DNA from: Neorhizobium huautlense
GTDB taxonomy: Bacteria; Pseudomonadota; Alphaproteobacteria; Rhizobiales; Rhizobiaceae
Direction: 5' to 3'
Assembly: GCF_002968575.1 (NCBI RefSeq)
Contig: NZ_PVBM01000023.1
Span: 35,397-99,396 of the forward strand
Length of the DNA stretch: 64,000 bases
The translations under genes were made by a program, and so were the position numbers. This document shows, piece by piece, positions 37,557 to 46,364 of the stretch. Numbering within the stretch: the stretch's first letter is position 1; each line of letters begins with the position of its first letter. The notes under the pieces were generated by a model that saw nothing but the letters and a program-made list of their open reading frames with translations, was not told the origin of the DNA and ran no database searches.

Positions 37557-37581
37557 AATGTTATGACAAGCGAATAGTTCC
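37557..37581 (-). promoter_or_regulatory. Candidate EcfG (general stress) promoter of the PRC-barrel gene
   Basis: On the minus strand GGAAC (37581-37577), a 16-base spacer, and CATT (37560-37557) match the alphaproteobacterial EcfG consensus GGAAC-N16/17-CGTT with one mismatch in the -10. It is about 92 bases upstream of the PRC-barrel start. Confidence 0.35.
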
Positions 37582-37664
37582 GGATTATCCCCCTGAAATA
37601 TTAGGCGATTTTTCCGGAACATTTTTCGATCTGCGTAGTTTGAAATACTCGCGTTTTTTGCCAA

Positions 37665-38546
37665 TCAAAGGCGATAGGCGGGCTCAGCACCGCAGTGGAT
37701 GGGCGCTGCGATCTCAAACAGCGATCCGGCCAGCGGGTCTGCGGCACGGGCCGCTTCGTCAAGTCCTTCCCATGCCGAGGTGACCGCAAGGCGTCCGTGG
37801 CCGATATACACCGGGCACGTCGTCCGGCGAGCGGGCAAGAGGTGCCGGGAAAGATGCGTTCCATTGGCGTCATAGTGGTCGACCGCCCCTTCACCCCACC
37901 GGGCGTTCCAGATCGTCCCGTCGCTCGCGCAGATCGAGCCGTCAATCCCGCCCGGCCGACCATTCTGGTCCACCAGTATGGACGGCTCGCCATTGGGCCG
38001 TCCAGTCTGCGGATCGAGTGGAACCCGCATCAGCCTGTTTACCCGTGTGTCGACATAGTAGCCGATTGCTCCGTCCGGCGAGAAGCAGATCGAATTCGGG
38101 ATGCTGATACTGTCGAAGATCTTGGTGATCACGCCTTGGGCCACATGATAGATTGCGCCGGCGCCGTCCTCGGACTTTTTCCCCATCGTACCGATCCACA
38201 GGCTTCCTGAAGGATGCACTCGGCCGTCGTTCGAACGGTTTCCGGGTTTTTCCGGCTCCAGCTCCCGGTAAACGGAGAACTCGCCCGTGGCTCGGTCCCG
38301 AATGAAGAGCCCTTTGTCGCTTGCCAGGAGTTGTCGGTCCGCATCGATGGGCGCGAGAACGCTTCCCATGAACGGCAGGTGATGCACGCTTTCGCGTGCC
38401 GTCGGCAGATGCAGCTGATGAAGTGCCTTGCCGAGGATGTCGAACCACCAGAGCGTCTCAGTTGCTGCTTCGAAGGCCGGCCCTTCTCCAAGTGAGCAGA
38501 GAGAGGGGGAGAGGATCCGTCCTTCAAAATTGTAAGTGGTGGTCAT
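37665..38546 (-). CDS. SMP-30/gluconolactonase/LRE family protein
   Basis: 293 aa. The six-bladed propeller signature is visible: SLGEGPAFEAATETLWWFDI near residues 17-36 with the metal-binding Glu, FSVYRELEPEKPGNRSNDGR with NDGR near 102-108, SGSLWIGTMGKK, and PNSICFSPDGAIGYYVDT. Relatives hydrolyse sugar lactones such as gluconolactone in the cytoplasm. No sugar operon accompanies it; the substrate is unknown. It is divergent from a LuxR-type regulator about 380 bases away. Confidence 0.88.
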   Translation of the reverse strand: MTTTYNFEGRILSPSLCSLGEGPAFEAATETLWWFDILGKALHQLHLPTARESVHHLPFMGSVLAPIDADRQLLASDKGLFIRDRATGEFSVYRELEPEKPGNRSNDGRVHPSGSLWIGTMGKKSEDGAGAIYHVAQGVITKIFDSISIPNSICFSPDGAIGYYVDTRVNRLMRVPLDPQTGRPNGEPSILVDQNGRPGGIDGSICASDGTIWNARWGEGAVDHYDANGTHLSRHLLPARRTTCPVYIGHGRLAVTSAWEGLDEAARAADPLAGSLFEIAAPIHCGAEPAYRL

Positions 38547-38665
38547 ACAAAATCTCCAATTGCAGTCAGAGGTAATTACTCTGTATCATTCCGACATGAG
38601 TCCGCAAACTCTGAGCATAGCGAATTTGATCCCCAATAATTATCTCCTGACAAGGGGTTGGAACC

Positions 38666-38755
38666 GTGCAAGAAGACATTAAACCCGAGCAGATGTCATC
38701 ATTTTTGGAAATGTTTATTAGTAAAGACTTGAAAGCATCGGCCGATCGAAGGTAA
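38666..38755 (+). CDS. Candidate 29-residue small ORF
   Basis: GTG 38666 to TAA 38753-38755 encodes 29 residues (MQEDIKPEQMSS..., ending SADRR) with AAGGGG about 8 bases upstream (38652-38657). The composition is protein-like and unlike the surrounding noncoding sequence, but the frame is short, starts with GTG and I know no homologue. It lies in the 380-base SMP-30/LuxR gap, where I see nothing else. Confidence 0.22.
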   Translation: MQEDIKPEQMSSFLEMFISKDLKASADRR

Positions 38756-38926
38756 AGCCCTGTCATGAGTGGAATGGCTCTTGGGATGTCGCGACGACGA
38801 TCAGGCAGCTTCCACGCGGACTTCGGCCGGTTGCGCAAATACTCTCCATACGAACGGTCCGTCGGTGTGAATCCAGTTGGGATGCCAGCATTTGCTCAGA
38901 TGAGCGGCCGAGCAAAGAAGTAAGTG

Positions 38927-39655
38927 ATGTCCAAGACCGAGAAAGTTGCCGAGGCCTGGGTTTTCGATGGAAACGTCGAGGAGATCGCGACCCTCAAGAC
39001 CCAGTTCGACGTATTTCGCTTCATGAAGCGGGTGACGGAATATTACGGTTGCCGCACCTTCATGGTCGTCAATCTTCCTCATGCGACGTCGCTCGAGCTG
39101 TCCAGCAACACAATCATCACGAACTGGCCGGCCGAACTGATATCTCATTTCGACAGGGAAGGTTTGCTGCAGTCCAGTCCCGTTCTTCGCCGGCTCCGCA
39201 GTTCGACCCTGCCTTTCACCTTCGATTTGGAGAGTGTAAGTTCCGACAGAGGGCCGTTGATCCGAAATTTTTTCGGGAGGTTTGGCCTGGTCCGCGGCGC
39301 CTATTTCCCCGTCCACGACGCCTCGGGCATTCGGGCTGCGGTTTCGTTCGCCGGTGACGGTCCGCTCTTCAACCGGCAGCAGATGATGGAGTTGATGTAT
39401 ATCTCCATCCATGTGTTCGAGCGGCTGGCGGAGATCCGCAATCTCGACGTACGCGCCACCGATGTCCTGACCGAACGAGAGATCGATTGCCTCAACTGGA
39501 CGGCTGCCGGCAAGACCAGCGCGGAGATCGCGGAAATTTTGGGGTTGTCGGAGCACACCGTGAACCACTATCTCAACCGCGCCGCGAAGAAATTGGATAC
39601 GGTTAACCGCACTCAGGCCGTTGCCAAGGCGTTGCGGATCGGCTTGATCAAATAA
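38927..39655 (+). CDS. LuxR-type transcriptional regulator with altered ligand pocket
   Basis: 242 aa. Residues about 20-165 form an autoinducer-binding-like domain and 175-240 a LuxR helix-turn-helix (LTEREIDCLNWTAAGKTSAE, ILGLSEHTVNHYLNRA). Several positions normally fixed for acyl-homoserine lactone binding differ: TNWPAELISHFDREGL lacks the usual second Trp and Tyr, the DP pair is SP, and the PFxW Trp is Phe (PFTFD). So AHL sensing is doubtful. There is no luxI gene in the window. ATG 38927 is used; GTG 38924 is one codon upstream. Confidence 0.83.
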   Translation: MSKTEKVAEAWVFDGNVEEIATLKTQFDVFRFMKRVTEYYGCRTFMVVNLPHATSLELSSNTIITNWPAELISHFDREGLLQSSPVLRRLRSSTLPFTFDLESVSSDRGPLIRNFFGRFGLVRGAYFPVHDASGIRAAVSFAGDGPLFNRQQMMELMYISIHVFERLAEIRNLDVRATDVLTEREIDCLNWTAAGKTSAEIAEILGLSEHTVNHYLNRAAKKLDTVNRTQAVAKALRIGLIK

Positions 39656-39802
39656 AGCGCGTGCTGCATTGCACACTATTTCATCGTTGCTTAAGCATTT
39701 GGCGCCGTTAAAGGCAGGCCAATCCTGGAATTGCTGCGCCGCAGTGGCGCCAATAGCCAATAGTTGTTGGAAAAGCTCAATAAAAGGAAGCATCTTCCCG
39801 AG

Positions 39803-39818
39803 TGGCACGTTTCGTGCT
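39803..39818 (+). promoter_or_regulatory. Sigma-54 (-24/-12) promoter
   Basis: TGGCACG (39803-39809), four bases, then GTGCT (39814-39818). The GG (39804-39805) and GC (39816-39817) are 10 bases apart, the invariant sigma-54 spacing, with one mismatch to the TTGC half. It predicts a start near 39829. I could not recognise an enhancer site upstream. Confidence 0.6.
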
Positions 39819-39828
39819 TCTCTAGTGC

Positions 39829-39935
39829 AGGTCCAGAGGGGACTGTAAAAGCGCCCCAAGAGGCGTGACAAGAAAAGCCACCGTTCGGTCTGTGCGCCAT
39901 ATGGCCGCCGGTCGAACGGTGGTCGCTTCTTTCCT
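39829..39935 (+). ncRNA. Candidate sigma-54-dependent small RNA
   Basis: From the predicted start a first stem CGCC (39852-39855) / GGCG (39862-39865) forms, then an A-rich linker. A 13-pair stem follows (39878-39890 with 39910-39922, the pairing including two G-U) whose loop region contains the palindrome GCCATATGGC (39896-39905). CTTCTTTCCTT follows the stem. There is no open frame of interest inside. A separate promoter for mrp follows, which supports an independent RNA of about 100 nt. Boundaries are estimates. Confidence 0.45.
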
Positions 39936-39964
39936 TGCCCTCAACAATATTGAACTCCTATATA
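39935..39964 (+). promoter_or_regulatory. Candidate housekeeping promoter of mrp
   Basis: TTGCCC (39935-39940), an 18-base spacer and TATATA (39959-39964), about 70 bases before the mrp start and just after the small-RNA hairpin. Confidence 0.45.
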
Positions 39965-40032
39965 TCGCCGGATGCGGCTGACCTGTTAACCGGGTGAATG
40001 CTGCTCTAACGAAAGCAGGAGTCTTTAGGGCC

Positions 40033-41193
40033 ATGTCCGAGGTGACGAAGGAAGAAGTGCTGGCGGTGCTGGCCAAAGTTCGCGGGCCGGATTTGGAAGG
40101 CGATATCGTCTCGCGCGGCATGGTCTCGGACGTCTTTATTTCCGACAACAAGGTCTATTTCTCCATTACGGTGCCGGCGGAACGGGCGCACGAACTTGAA
40201 CCGCTACGCGTCGCGGCCGAACGCAGCGTCAGAGCCATGCCTGGGATCAAGGGTGCGCTGGTGACGCTCACGGCTGATCGAAAGGCAGGCTCGCCCGCGC
40301 CGCCTCCCCAACCGGTTCCGCCTCGGACTGCCGCTGCCGGACCGGCACATGACCATAGCCATGGCCACGCCCACCCTCCGCAGCGCGAGAAGGCTGGCGT
40401 GCCCGGTGTCGGTGCCATCATCGCGGTCGCATCCGGCAAGGGTGGCGTCGGCAAATCCACAACGGCTGTCAATCTTGCCCTCGGACTTCAGGCGAACGGG
40501 CTCAAGGTCGGTATCCTGGACGCGGACATCTACGGCCCTTCCGTGCCGAGGCTCCTCAAGATATCGGGGCGTCCGCAACAGATCGAGAACCGCATCATCA
40601 GGCCGATGGAGAACTATGGTCTGAAAGCCATGTCCATGGGTTTTCTCGTCGATGAAGAGACAGCGATGATCTGGCGCGGACCGATGGTTCAGTCGGCGCT
40701 GATGCAGATGCTGCGGGAGGTGGCTTGGGGCGATCTGGATGTTCTCGTCGTGGATATGCCCCCCGGCACCGGCGATGCTCAACTCACCATGGCCCAGCAG
40801 GTGCCGTTGGCAGGTGCGGTCGTCGTTTCGACGCCGCAGGATCTGGCCCTCATCGACGCCCGCAAGGCCATTACCATGTTCCGGAAGGTTGAGGTGCCGC
40901 TGCTCGGCATCGTTGAGAACATGAGCTACTTCCTGGCCCCCGACACCGGCAAGCGTTATGACATTTTCGGCCATGGCGGCGCGCGCGCAGAGGCAGAGCG
41001 TATCGGCGTACCCTTCCTTGGAGAGGTGCCGCTGACGATCGACATCCGCGAGCGCTCAGACGCTGGTACGCCGGTGGTAGTCTCCGATCCGGAAGGCGCG
41101 TCGGCCAGGATCTATCGAGATATCGCCGCCAAGGTGTGGGCGGAACTGGACGGACGCACGCCGCGGCAGGCTCCTGCCATCGTCTTTGAATAG
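40033..41193 (+). CDS. mrp: Mrp/NBP35 family Fe-S carrier ATPase
   Basis: 386 aa. Residues about 1-85 are a MIP18/DUF59-like domain, 106-114 a His-rich linker (HDHSHGHAH), then a MinD-like ATPase with P-loop SGKGGVGKSTT near 134-144, LDADIYGPSVPR and DMPPGTGDAQLT. Family members carry iron-sulfur clusters to apo-proteins. The CxxC that holds the bridging cluster in many Mrp proteins is absent: the site reads ENMSYFLAPDTG (295-306). ATG 40033 is chosen; the frame opening at 39994 adds 13 unconserved residues. Confidence 0.93.
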   Translation: MSEVTKEEVLAVLAKVRGPDLEGDIVSRGMVSDVFISDNKVYFSITVPAERAHELEPLRVAAERSVRAMPGIKGALVTLTADRKAGSPAPPPQPVPPRTAAAGPAHDHSHGHAHPPQREKAGVPGVGAIIAVASGKGGVGKSTTAVNLALGLQANGLKVGILDADIYGPSVPRLLKISGRPQQIENRIIRPMENYGLKAMSMGFLVDEETAMIWRGPMVQSALMQMLREVAWGDLDVLVVDMPPGTGDAQLTMAQQVPLAGAVVVSTPQDLALIDARKAITMFRKVEVPLLGIVENMSYFLAPDTGKRYDIFGHGGARAEAERIGVPFLGEVPLTIDIRERSDAGTPVVVSDPEGASARIYRDIAAKVWAELDGRTPRQAPAIVFE

Positions 41194-41484
41194 TTTGACG
41201 CAAAGGTTTTCCCAGAACGCTATGACTTTGAGCGGGGCTTGCGGCCGTTGCGCGCCCGCCAAGGCTTTGATGCGGGTCATGAAAAGGCTCGCCTTGCCGC
41301 CTCCTCTTGAATATCCGACGCGCCGGAGTCATGTTGCGGCGCCACATCGGGAGTTCGGTACCTCTTGATTTTGACTATGGCTGTCTTTATAGGCGCGTCC
41401 CGCCGGGGTCGTTGATGGCCCCGGATCTGGGAACCGGCAAATCCGCTTCTCTTTAAGGCCGAGGATTTCGGTCGGAGACCACGT

Positions 41485-42456
41485 TTGATCAATGCCTATA
41501 GTGCCAATGGGTCGATGAAGACGCTTGCGCCAGTTGAGGCGCAGCGCCAGCTCTCCGACGATGTTGTCTGGATCGATTTGATCGAACCGACACCGGAGGA
41601 GGATGCCTATGTCGAGAGCCTGGTCGGCGTTCAAATACCTACCCGCGACGATCTGAAGGACATCGAGCCCTCGAGCAGGCTCTATATCGAAGGCAGCTCC
41701 GCTTTTATGACTGCTTCGCTCGTCTGGCATGCAGACCGAACGAACCCGGAGCTCACCGACGTAGCCTTCATATTGTCCGGCAACCGCCTCATTACGGTCC
41801 GCTACGCTGATCCAAAGAGCTTTCAGCTCTTTATCGCCGCCTTCGGCCGTATTCCCGACAAGGCGCGCGACGGCACGACCCTGCTTGCGAGGCTTCTCGA
41901 AACCATTGCGGACCGCACTGCGGAAATCCTGGAGAATGCCGTGGATCGGGTCGATACCTTGTCCACGGACATTTTCCGAGATCGCGGTAAGCGGCGCCCG
42001 CCGCAATTCCTCGAGCGAAAACTGGCAGAGATTGCCGAATGTCATCGGCTCGTCGGAAAAGTACGGGACAGCCTGGGCTCCCTTTCGCGACTCTTGACCT
42101 TCCTGAGGAACGTGCCGTTCATGCATGAAGACAAGAGCGACGGCAGCCTCTGCGCCACCGTCGCCCACGATGTCGAGACTCTTTCGGAGCATGCGGCGTT
42201 CGTCGCCGGTAATATCGCCTTCCTGCTTGACGCGTCGCTCGGCCTGATCAACGTCGAGCAGAATTCGATTATCAAGATCTTCTCGATCGCTTCGGTGGTA
42301 TTCCTGCCGCCGACGCTGGTCGCTTCCATCTACGGCATGAATTTTCATTTCATGCCGGAACTCGATTGGCACCTCGGATATCCGCTGGCGATCTTAACGA
42401 TGATCCTCTCTGCCATCGTCCCTTTTTTCATTTTCCGCTGGAAAGGCTGGCTGTAG
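41485..42456 (+). CDS. corA: CorA-type magnesium/divalent cation transporter
   Basis: 323 aa from TTG 41485, with GGAG 7 bases upstream (41474-41477). The CorA fold is clear: VWIDLIEPTPEEDAYVE, a long helical domain, and at the C-terminus two membrane helices with the selectivity motif YGMNFHFMPELDW near residues 281-293. It transports Mg2+ (also Co2+/Ni2+ in relatives) across the inner membrane as a pentamer. The alternative ATG 41515 would remove the first beta strand. kup follows after 15 bases, so the two cation transporters are probably co-transcribed. Confidence 0.92.
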   Translation: MINAYSANGSMKTLAPVEAQRQLSDDVVWIDLIEPTPEEDAYVESLVGVQIPTRDDLKDIEPSSRLYIEGSSAFMTASLVWHADRTNPELTDVAFILSGNRLITVRYADPKSFQLFIAAFGRIPDKARDGTTLLARLLETIADRTAEILENAVDRVDTLSTDIFRDRGKRRPPQFLERKLAEIAECHRLVGKVRDSLGSLSRLLTFLRNVPFMHEDKSDGSLCATVAHDVETLSEHAAFVAGNIAFLLDASLGLINVEQNSIIKIFSIASVVFLPPTLVASIYGMNFHFMPELDWHLGYPLAILTMILSAIVPFFIFRWKGWL

Positions 42457-42471
42457 CAAGCCAGACGTCCC

Positions 42472-44373
42472 ATGGGCCATCCTGCTGAACATTCCGCTGC
42501 CGAAACCACCAAGGTTCAAGGCCTGTTTGCACTCGCACTCGGCTCCGTCGGCGTCGTTTATGGCGACATCGGCACCAGTCCTCTCTACGCTTTCCGTGAG
42601 GCTTTGAAACCCATTTCCCATGACGGCGTCACCGAAGTGGAGATCATCGGTCTGATCTCTCTGATGATCTGGACGCTGACCATCATCGTCACGCTCAAAT
42701 ACGTGCTCTTCCTGCTGCGGGCGGACAACGACGGCGAAGGCGGCACTCTGTCGCTGTTGGCGCTCCTCACGAAATCAGCCAACGGCCACAGGGCGTTCCT
42801 GATGCTGCTCGGGCTGATCGGCGCGGCACTCTTTCTAGGTGACGCGATCATCACGCCGGCGCTGTCGGTTCTGTCGGCGGTCGAAGGATTGAAACTCGTG
42901 ACCCCGGCTTTGGACAGCGCTGTGCTGCCGATCTCTGTCGGCATTCTGATCGGGCTCTTCGCGATCCAGTCGAAGGGCACGGGACTGGTTTCCCGCTTCT
43001 TCGGTCCGATCACCGCCGTCTGGTTCCTGGTCATGGGAGCGGGCGGTATCGCCCATATTTCCGACGACTACGGCATCCTGGCCGCCTTCAATCCCTGGTA
43101 TGCCGTCCAATTCATGCTGCACGAAGGTTTTGTCGGCATTGTCGTGCTGGGCGCGGTTTTCCTAACCGTTACCGGTGCCGAGGCGCTTTATGCCGACCTT
43201 GGTCACTTTGGCCGCAGACCGATCCAGTGGGCTTGGTTTACGCTCGTATTCCCGGCTCTCACGCTCAATTATTTGGGGCAGGGGGCTTTGGTGCTCAAGC
43301 GGCCCGAGGCCATGTCCGATCCCTTCTATCTGATGTTCCCGCAATGGGCGCTGCTGCCGGTGGTCATTCTTGCAACCGCCGCGACCATCATCGCCAGCCA
43401 GGCGGTCATCACCGGCGCCTTCTCGCTCGTGCGCCAGGGAATCCATCTCGGCTACCTGCCGCGCATGCAGATACTTTTCACCTCCGAGACTAATACCGGT
43501 CAGATCTTTTTGCCATCGGTCAACACACTGCTTCTGGTGGGCGTGATCGCGCTGGTTCTGGGGTTTGAAAGCTCCGAAGCACTGGCGACGGCCTATGGCA
43601 TATCGGTGACCGGCGCCATGGTCGTCACGACGCTGATGGCCTACGAATTCGTGCGGCTGAAGTGGAGATGGCCGCAGAGCCTTGCGATTGGCGTCCTGGC
43701 ACCATTGCTGGCGCTGGAATTGGTCTTCCTCGGGGCAAACCTACTGAAAGTGCATGATGGCGGCTGGGTTCCGGTGATGATGGCGATCATCTTCACCATT
43801 ATCATGTGGACCTGGAAACGCGGCACCGCGATCCTGTTCGAGAAGACCCGCCGCATCGACGTGCCGCTCGCGACCTTCATTCCGATGGTCGAGAAGAAAA
43901 GCGATCATGCCCCGGTCCTGGTGCCGGGCGTGGCGATTTTCCTGACGAGCGATCCGGAAACCGCTCCGGCGGCTCTGCTGCACAACATCAAACACAACCA
44001 TGTCCTGCACGATAAGAACGTCATCCTGACGATCGTGACTGGCAACAAGCCGCGCGTTTCGCTGGAAGAGCGCTATAAGATCGAAAAGGTGTCCGAACGC
44101 TTCACGCTGATCGAACTCCGTTTCGGCTTCATGCAATCGCACAACGTCTCGCAAGCGCTTGCTTATCTGCGCAAGACCGGTTTCAAGTTCGACATCATGT
44201 CCACCTCTTTCTATCTCGGACGCCGCAAGCTCGTGCCGGATGCGGAGTCGGGCATGCCGATGTGGCAGGACCGGCTGTTCATCGCCATGGCCAACACCGC
44301 GACCGACCCGTCCGATTATTTCCACCTGCCTGCCAATCGGGTGGTGGAACTCGGCTCCCACGTCATCATCTGA
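42472..44373 (+). CDS. kup: Potassium transport system protein Kup
   Basis: 633 aa. The N-terminal membrane part is typical: [20 protein letters not shown] near residues 21-40, about 12 helices to residue 450, [17 protein letters not shown] near 123-139, and a cytoplasmic tail of about 170 residues ending [11 protein letters not shown]. Kup proteins take up K+ with H+ symport. Rhizobia often have several kup genes. It follows corA closely and lacks an obvious terminator. Confidence 0.95.
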   Translation: MGHPAEHSAAETTKVQGLFALALGSVGVVYGDIGTSPLYAFREALKPISHDGVTEVEIIGLISLMIWTLTIIVTLKYVLFLLRADNDGEGGTLSLLALLTKSANGHRAFLMLLGLIGAALFLGDAIITPALSVLSAVEGLKLVTPALDSAVLPISVGILIGLFAIQSKGTGLVSRFFGPITAVWFLVMGAGGIAHISDDYGILAAFNPWYAVQFMLHEGFVGIVVLGAVFLTVTGAEALYADLGHFGRRPIQWAWFTLVFPALTLNYLGQGALVLKRPEAMSDPFYLMFPQWALLPVVILATAATIIASQAVITGAFSLVRQGIHLGYLPRMQILFTSETNTGQIFLPSVNTLLLVGVIALVLGFESSEALATAYGISVTGAMVVTTLMAYEFVRLKWRWPQSLAIGVLAPLLALELVFLGANLLKVHDGGWVPVMMAIIFTIIMWTWKRGTAILFEKTRRIDVPLATFIPMVEKKSDHAPVLVPGVAIFLTSDPETAPAALLHNIKHNHVLHDKNVILTIVTGNKPRVSLEERYKIEKVSERFTLIELRFGFMQSHNVSQALAYLRKTGFKFDIMSTSFYLGRRKLVPDAESGMPMWQDRLFIAMANTATDPSDYFHLPANRVVELGSHVII

Positions 44374-44509
44374 CGTTCCGCAGGCTGACATCTATGTGAA
44401 TGTCCTAATTCAGTCCGGTTTGCAGGTGTTTCGACTGCCGGCGTTAACCGCTCATCAAGGTTAATGATTGATCTTCACGGGGTCGTCTTTGCCTTGTGGA
44501 GTTACGGTT

Positions 44510-45682
44510 TTGCGTTCGAAGAGCGTTTTGCGTCGCAAGTCTGCATCCCGTCGGGATGCATGGACTTCCCCGGCTGTCTTCGGCCTTGCCTGTTGGCTAA
44601 TCTTTCCGTCCGCCCCCGCCCATGGCGATCTGGCCGATCTTCTGACGGGGCTGGATCGGGCCGATCAATGGCGCATGGTCCTGACAGATTCCCCCGCAGG
44701 GTCGATCCACCAGGCGTCGCTGGCATTCCCGGGATTGAAGGACGCCGTTTCCGGCAATGCGGGCGTTACGCTCGCGGATGGTCGCAAGATTGCCCTGGTC
44801 GATGAAAAGCAATCCGCAGATCCGCGGCCCGACGAAGACCGCGTCAACCGGGCAGGGAAGAAGGGCCGCATCGTCGCAGTCGAACCGATGCAGCCGCCGA
44901 AGGCATTCTCCGCCGGCTCCGTCCTTCAGCGCTCGAGCGCGCTCACTCTGCCGATCGAGGGGCGTGATGAACTGGCCGCCTTTGCCAGAGCCGGCAAGGC
45001 GCAGAAGCCAATCGAGCTTGCATCCTTCTATTTCCGGAAGAAGGAAGAGCCGAAGCCGCAAGATGATTTGATGCCGATGATCGCCGGCCTTATCAACAAC
45101 CAGCAGGCTGATGTGCTCGCAACCGCCTATGCGCCGCCGGAGCCCGACTTCGCCGAAGAATCGCCTTTCGATGCAATCTTGACGGAAAAACCGAAAGGGG
45201 GACGGTTCATTCCGCCGATCGGGCCCGATGATCATGCTTGGGCCGCAACGCCGCTACCGCCGTCGGCGTTTTCCGCCCGCGAACAGCAATGCCTCGCATC
45301 GGGCATCTACTTCGAAGCGCGCGGCGAAGCAGCCCGCGGCCAAGCCGCGGTGGCGCAGGTGATCCTCAATCGTGTTCGCAATCCCGCCTATCCCGGCACC
45401 ATATGCGATGTCGTCTACCAGAACGAGGATTGGCGCAACCGCTGCCAGTTCTCCTTCGCCTGCGACAACATCAAGGATCGTATCCGCTCCGAATACCATT
45501 GGAAAATGGCCCGCGAGGTGGCGATGGCCGTTACCGCCGGAAAGATCTGGCTTCCGGAAGTCGGTTCCTCCACCCACTATCACGCAGTTTATGTGCGTCC
45601 TGCCTGGGCTCGCACCATGAAGAAGGTTGGCCGCATCGGCCTGCACGTCTTCTACCGCACCTATGGCGGCGGCTGGAGCTGA
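44510..45682 (+). CDS. Exported SleB-type cell-wall hydrolase
   Basis: About 390 aa from TTG 44510, which has GTGGAG 8 bases upstream and gives a basic N-terminus before a signal or anchor segment (AVFGLACWLIFPSAPAHG). TTG 44468 is another possible start. Residues about 255-390 are a SleB hydrolase_2 domain, CLASGIYFEARGEAARGQ with catalytic Glu269, then VILNRVRNPAYPGTICDVVY and THYHAVYVRPAW. Such enzymes cut peptidoglycan glycan strands. The middle is charged and probably disordered. Repeats TCAAGGTTAAT flank the gene on both sides. Confidence 0.86.
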   Translation: MRSKSVLRRKSASRRDAWTSPAVFGLACWLIFPSAPAHGDLADLLTGLDRADQWRMVLTDSPAGSIHQASLAFPGLKDAVSGNAGVTLADGRKIALVDEKQSADPRPDEDRVNRAGKKGRIVAVEPMQPPKAFSAGSVLQRSSALTLPIEGRDELAAFARAGKAQKPIELASFYFRKKEEPKPQDDLMPMIAGLINNQQADVLATAYAPPEPDFAEESPFDAILTEKPKGGRFIPPIGPDDHAWAATPLPPSAFSAREQQCLASGIYFEARGEAARGQAAVAQVILNRVRNPAYPGTICDVVYQNEDWRNRCQFSFACDNIKDRIRSEYHWKMAREVAMAVTAGKIWLPEVGSSTHYHAVYVRPAWARTMKKVGRIGLHVFYRTYGGGWS

Positions 45683-45767
45683 CCGCCTTCTGCCTCGCAA
45701 ATGCGAAGCGATTCCCGCGACAGTTTTGCCCGCTCCCGGTTGCAATGCTACTAACAATTTGAATTTT

Positions 45768-45785
45768 CAAGGTTAATTAACCTTG
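45768..45785. promoter_or_regulatory. 18-bp perfect palindrome between sleB and atpI
   Basis: CAAGGTTAATTAACCTTG is fully self-complementary. It contains GGTTAA and TTAACC, which resemble CtrA half-sites, and lies 20 bases before the atp promoter -35. Its role is unknown. Confidence 0.35.
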
Positions 45786-45805
45786 CATGAAGCGCCGCCG
45801 ACGCC

Positions 45806-45834
45806 TTGACTATGGGGGCGCTCAAAACTATGTT
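45806..45834 (+). promoter_or_regulatory. Housekeeping promoter of the F0 ATP synthase operon
   Basis: TTGACT (45806-45811), 17-base spacer, TATGTT (45829-45834). It gives an untranslated leader of about 110 bases, with a CCGGT/ACCGG stem (45901-45917), before atpI. Confidence 0.75.
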
Positions 45835-45949
45835 GCGCGCGACTTGAAAACGGGCCTGAAGGCGCGAAATCCCTCGCTGGCTGCACTTTTTGGCGGTCGG
45901 CCGGTTCTAAGGACCGGTTGCCCGGAAGCTGGGAATAGGGACGACGTGA

Positions 45950-46312
45950 ATGACGGATGATCGGGACGATGGTCTGGAAGAGCGCCGGAAGCGCCTGTCT
46001 GCAAAACTCGCGGACAGGAAGGCTGAAGACGCGGCAGAGGCGAAGAGGGACGCGCAATCTGAAGAGAGCCGCAGGGGCATGGCCCTCGGTTTCAAGCTCT
46101 CCTCCGAGTTCATCTCCGCTGTAGCCGTTGGCGCCATTCTGGGTTTTCTGCTCGACCGTTTTGCCGGTACGTCGCCCTGGGGGATGATCGTCCTTCTTCT
46201 TCTGGGTTTTTGTGCCGGCGTTTTGAATGTGCTTCGCGCAGTAGGTATGGTGGCTCCGCCGCCGACCATGCACAAGCGGGGCGACGAGAATGGAAAGGGA
46301 AGCGGTCTCTGA
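45950..46312 (+). CDS. atpI: ATP synthase accessory protein AtpI
   Basis: 120 aa. A charged N-terminal stretch of about 45 residues is followed by two membrane helices: SEFISAVAVGAILGFLLDRF near residues 52-71 and WGMIVLLLLGFCAGVLNVLR near 77-96. It matches alphaproteobacterial AtpI, which helps assemble the c-ring. It is the first gene of the atpI-B-E-F'-F operon. ATG 45950 lies at the end of the leader; atpB follows after 52 bases. Confidence 0.9.
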   Translation: MTDDRDDGLEERRKRLSAKLADRKAEDAAEAKRDAQSEESRRGMALGFKLSSEFISAVAVGAILGFLLDRFAGTSPWGMIVLLLLGFCAGVLNVLRAVGMVAPPPTMHKRGDENGKGSGL

Positions 46313-46364
46313 CGCCTCCCGCAGGAAGATTGGGCCGCTGGCCCGGCAATGAAAGAGGTAGACG

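Noticed and set aside
39829..39935. Hairpin as a simple terminator of the LuxR gene
   Set aside because: It lies about 220 bases past the luxR-type stop and right after a sigma-54 promoter, so an own transcript fits better; termination is still possible.
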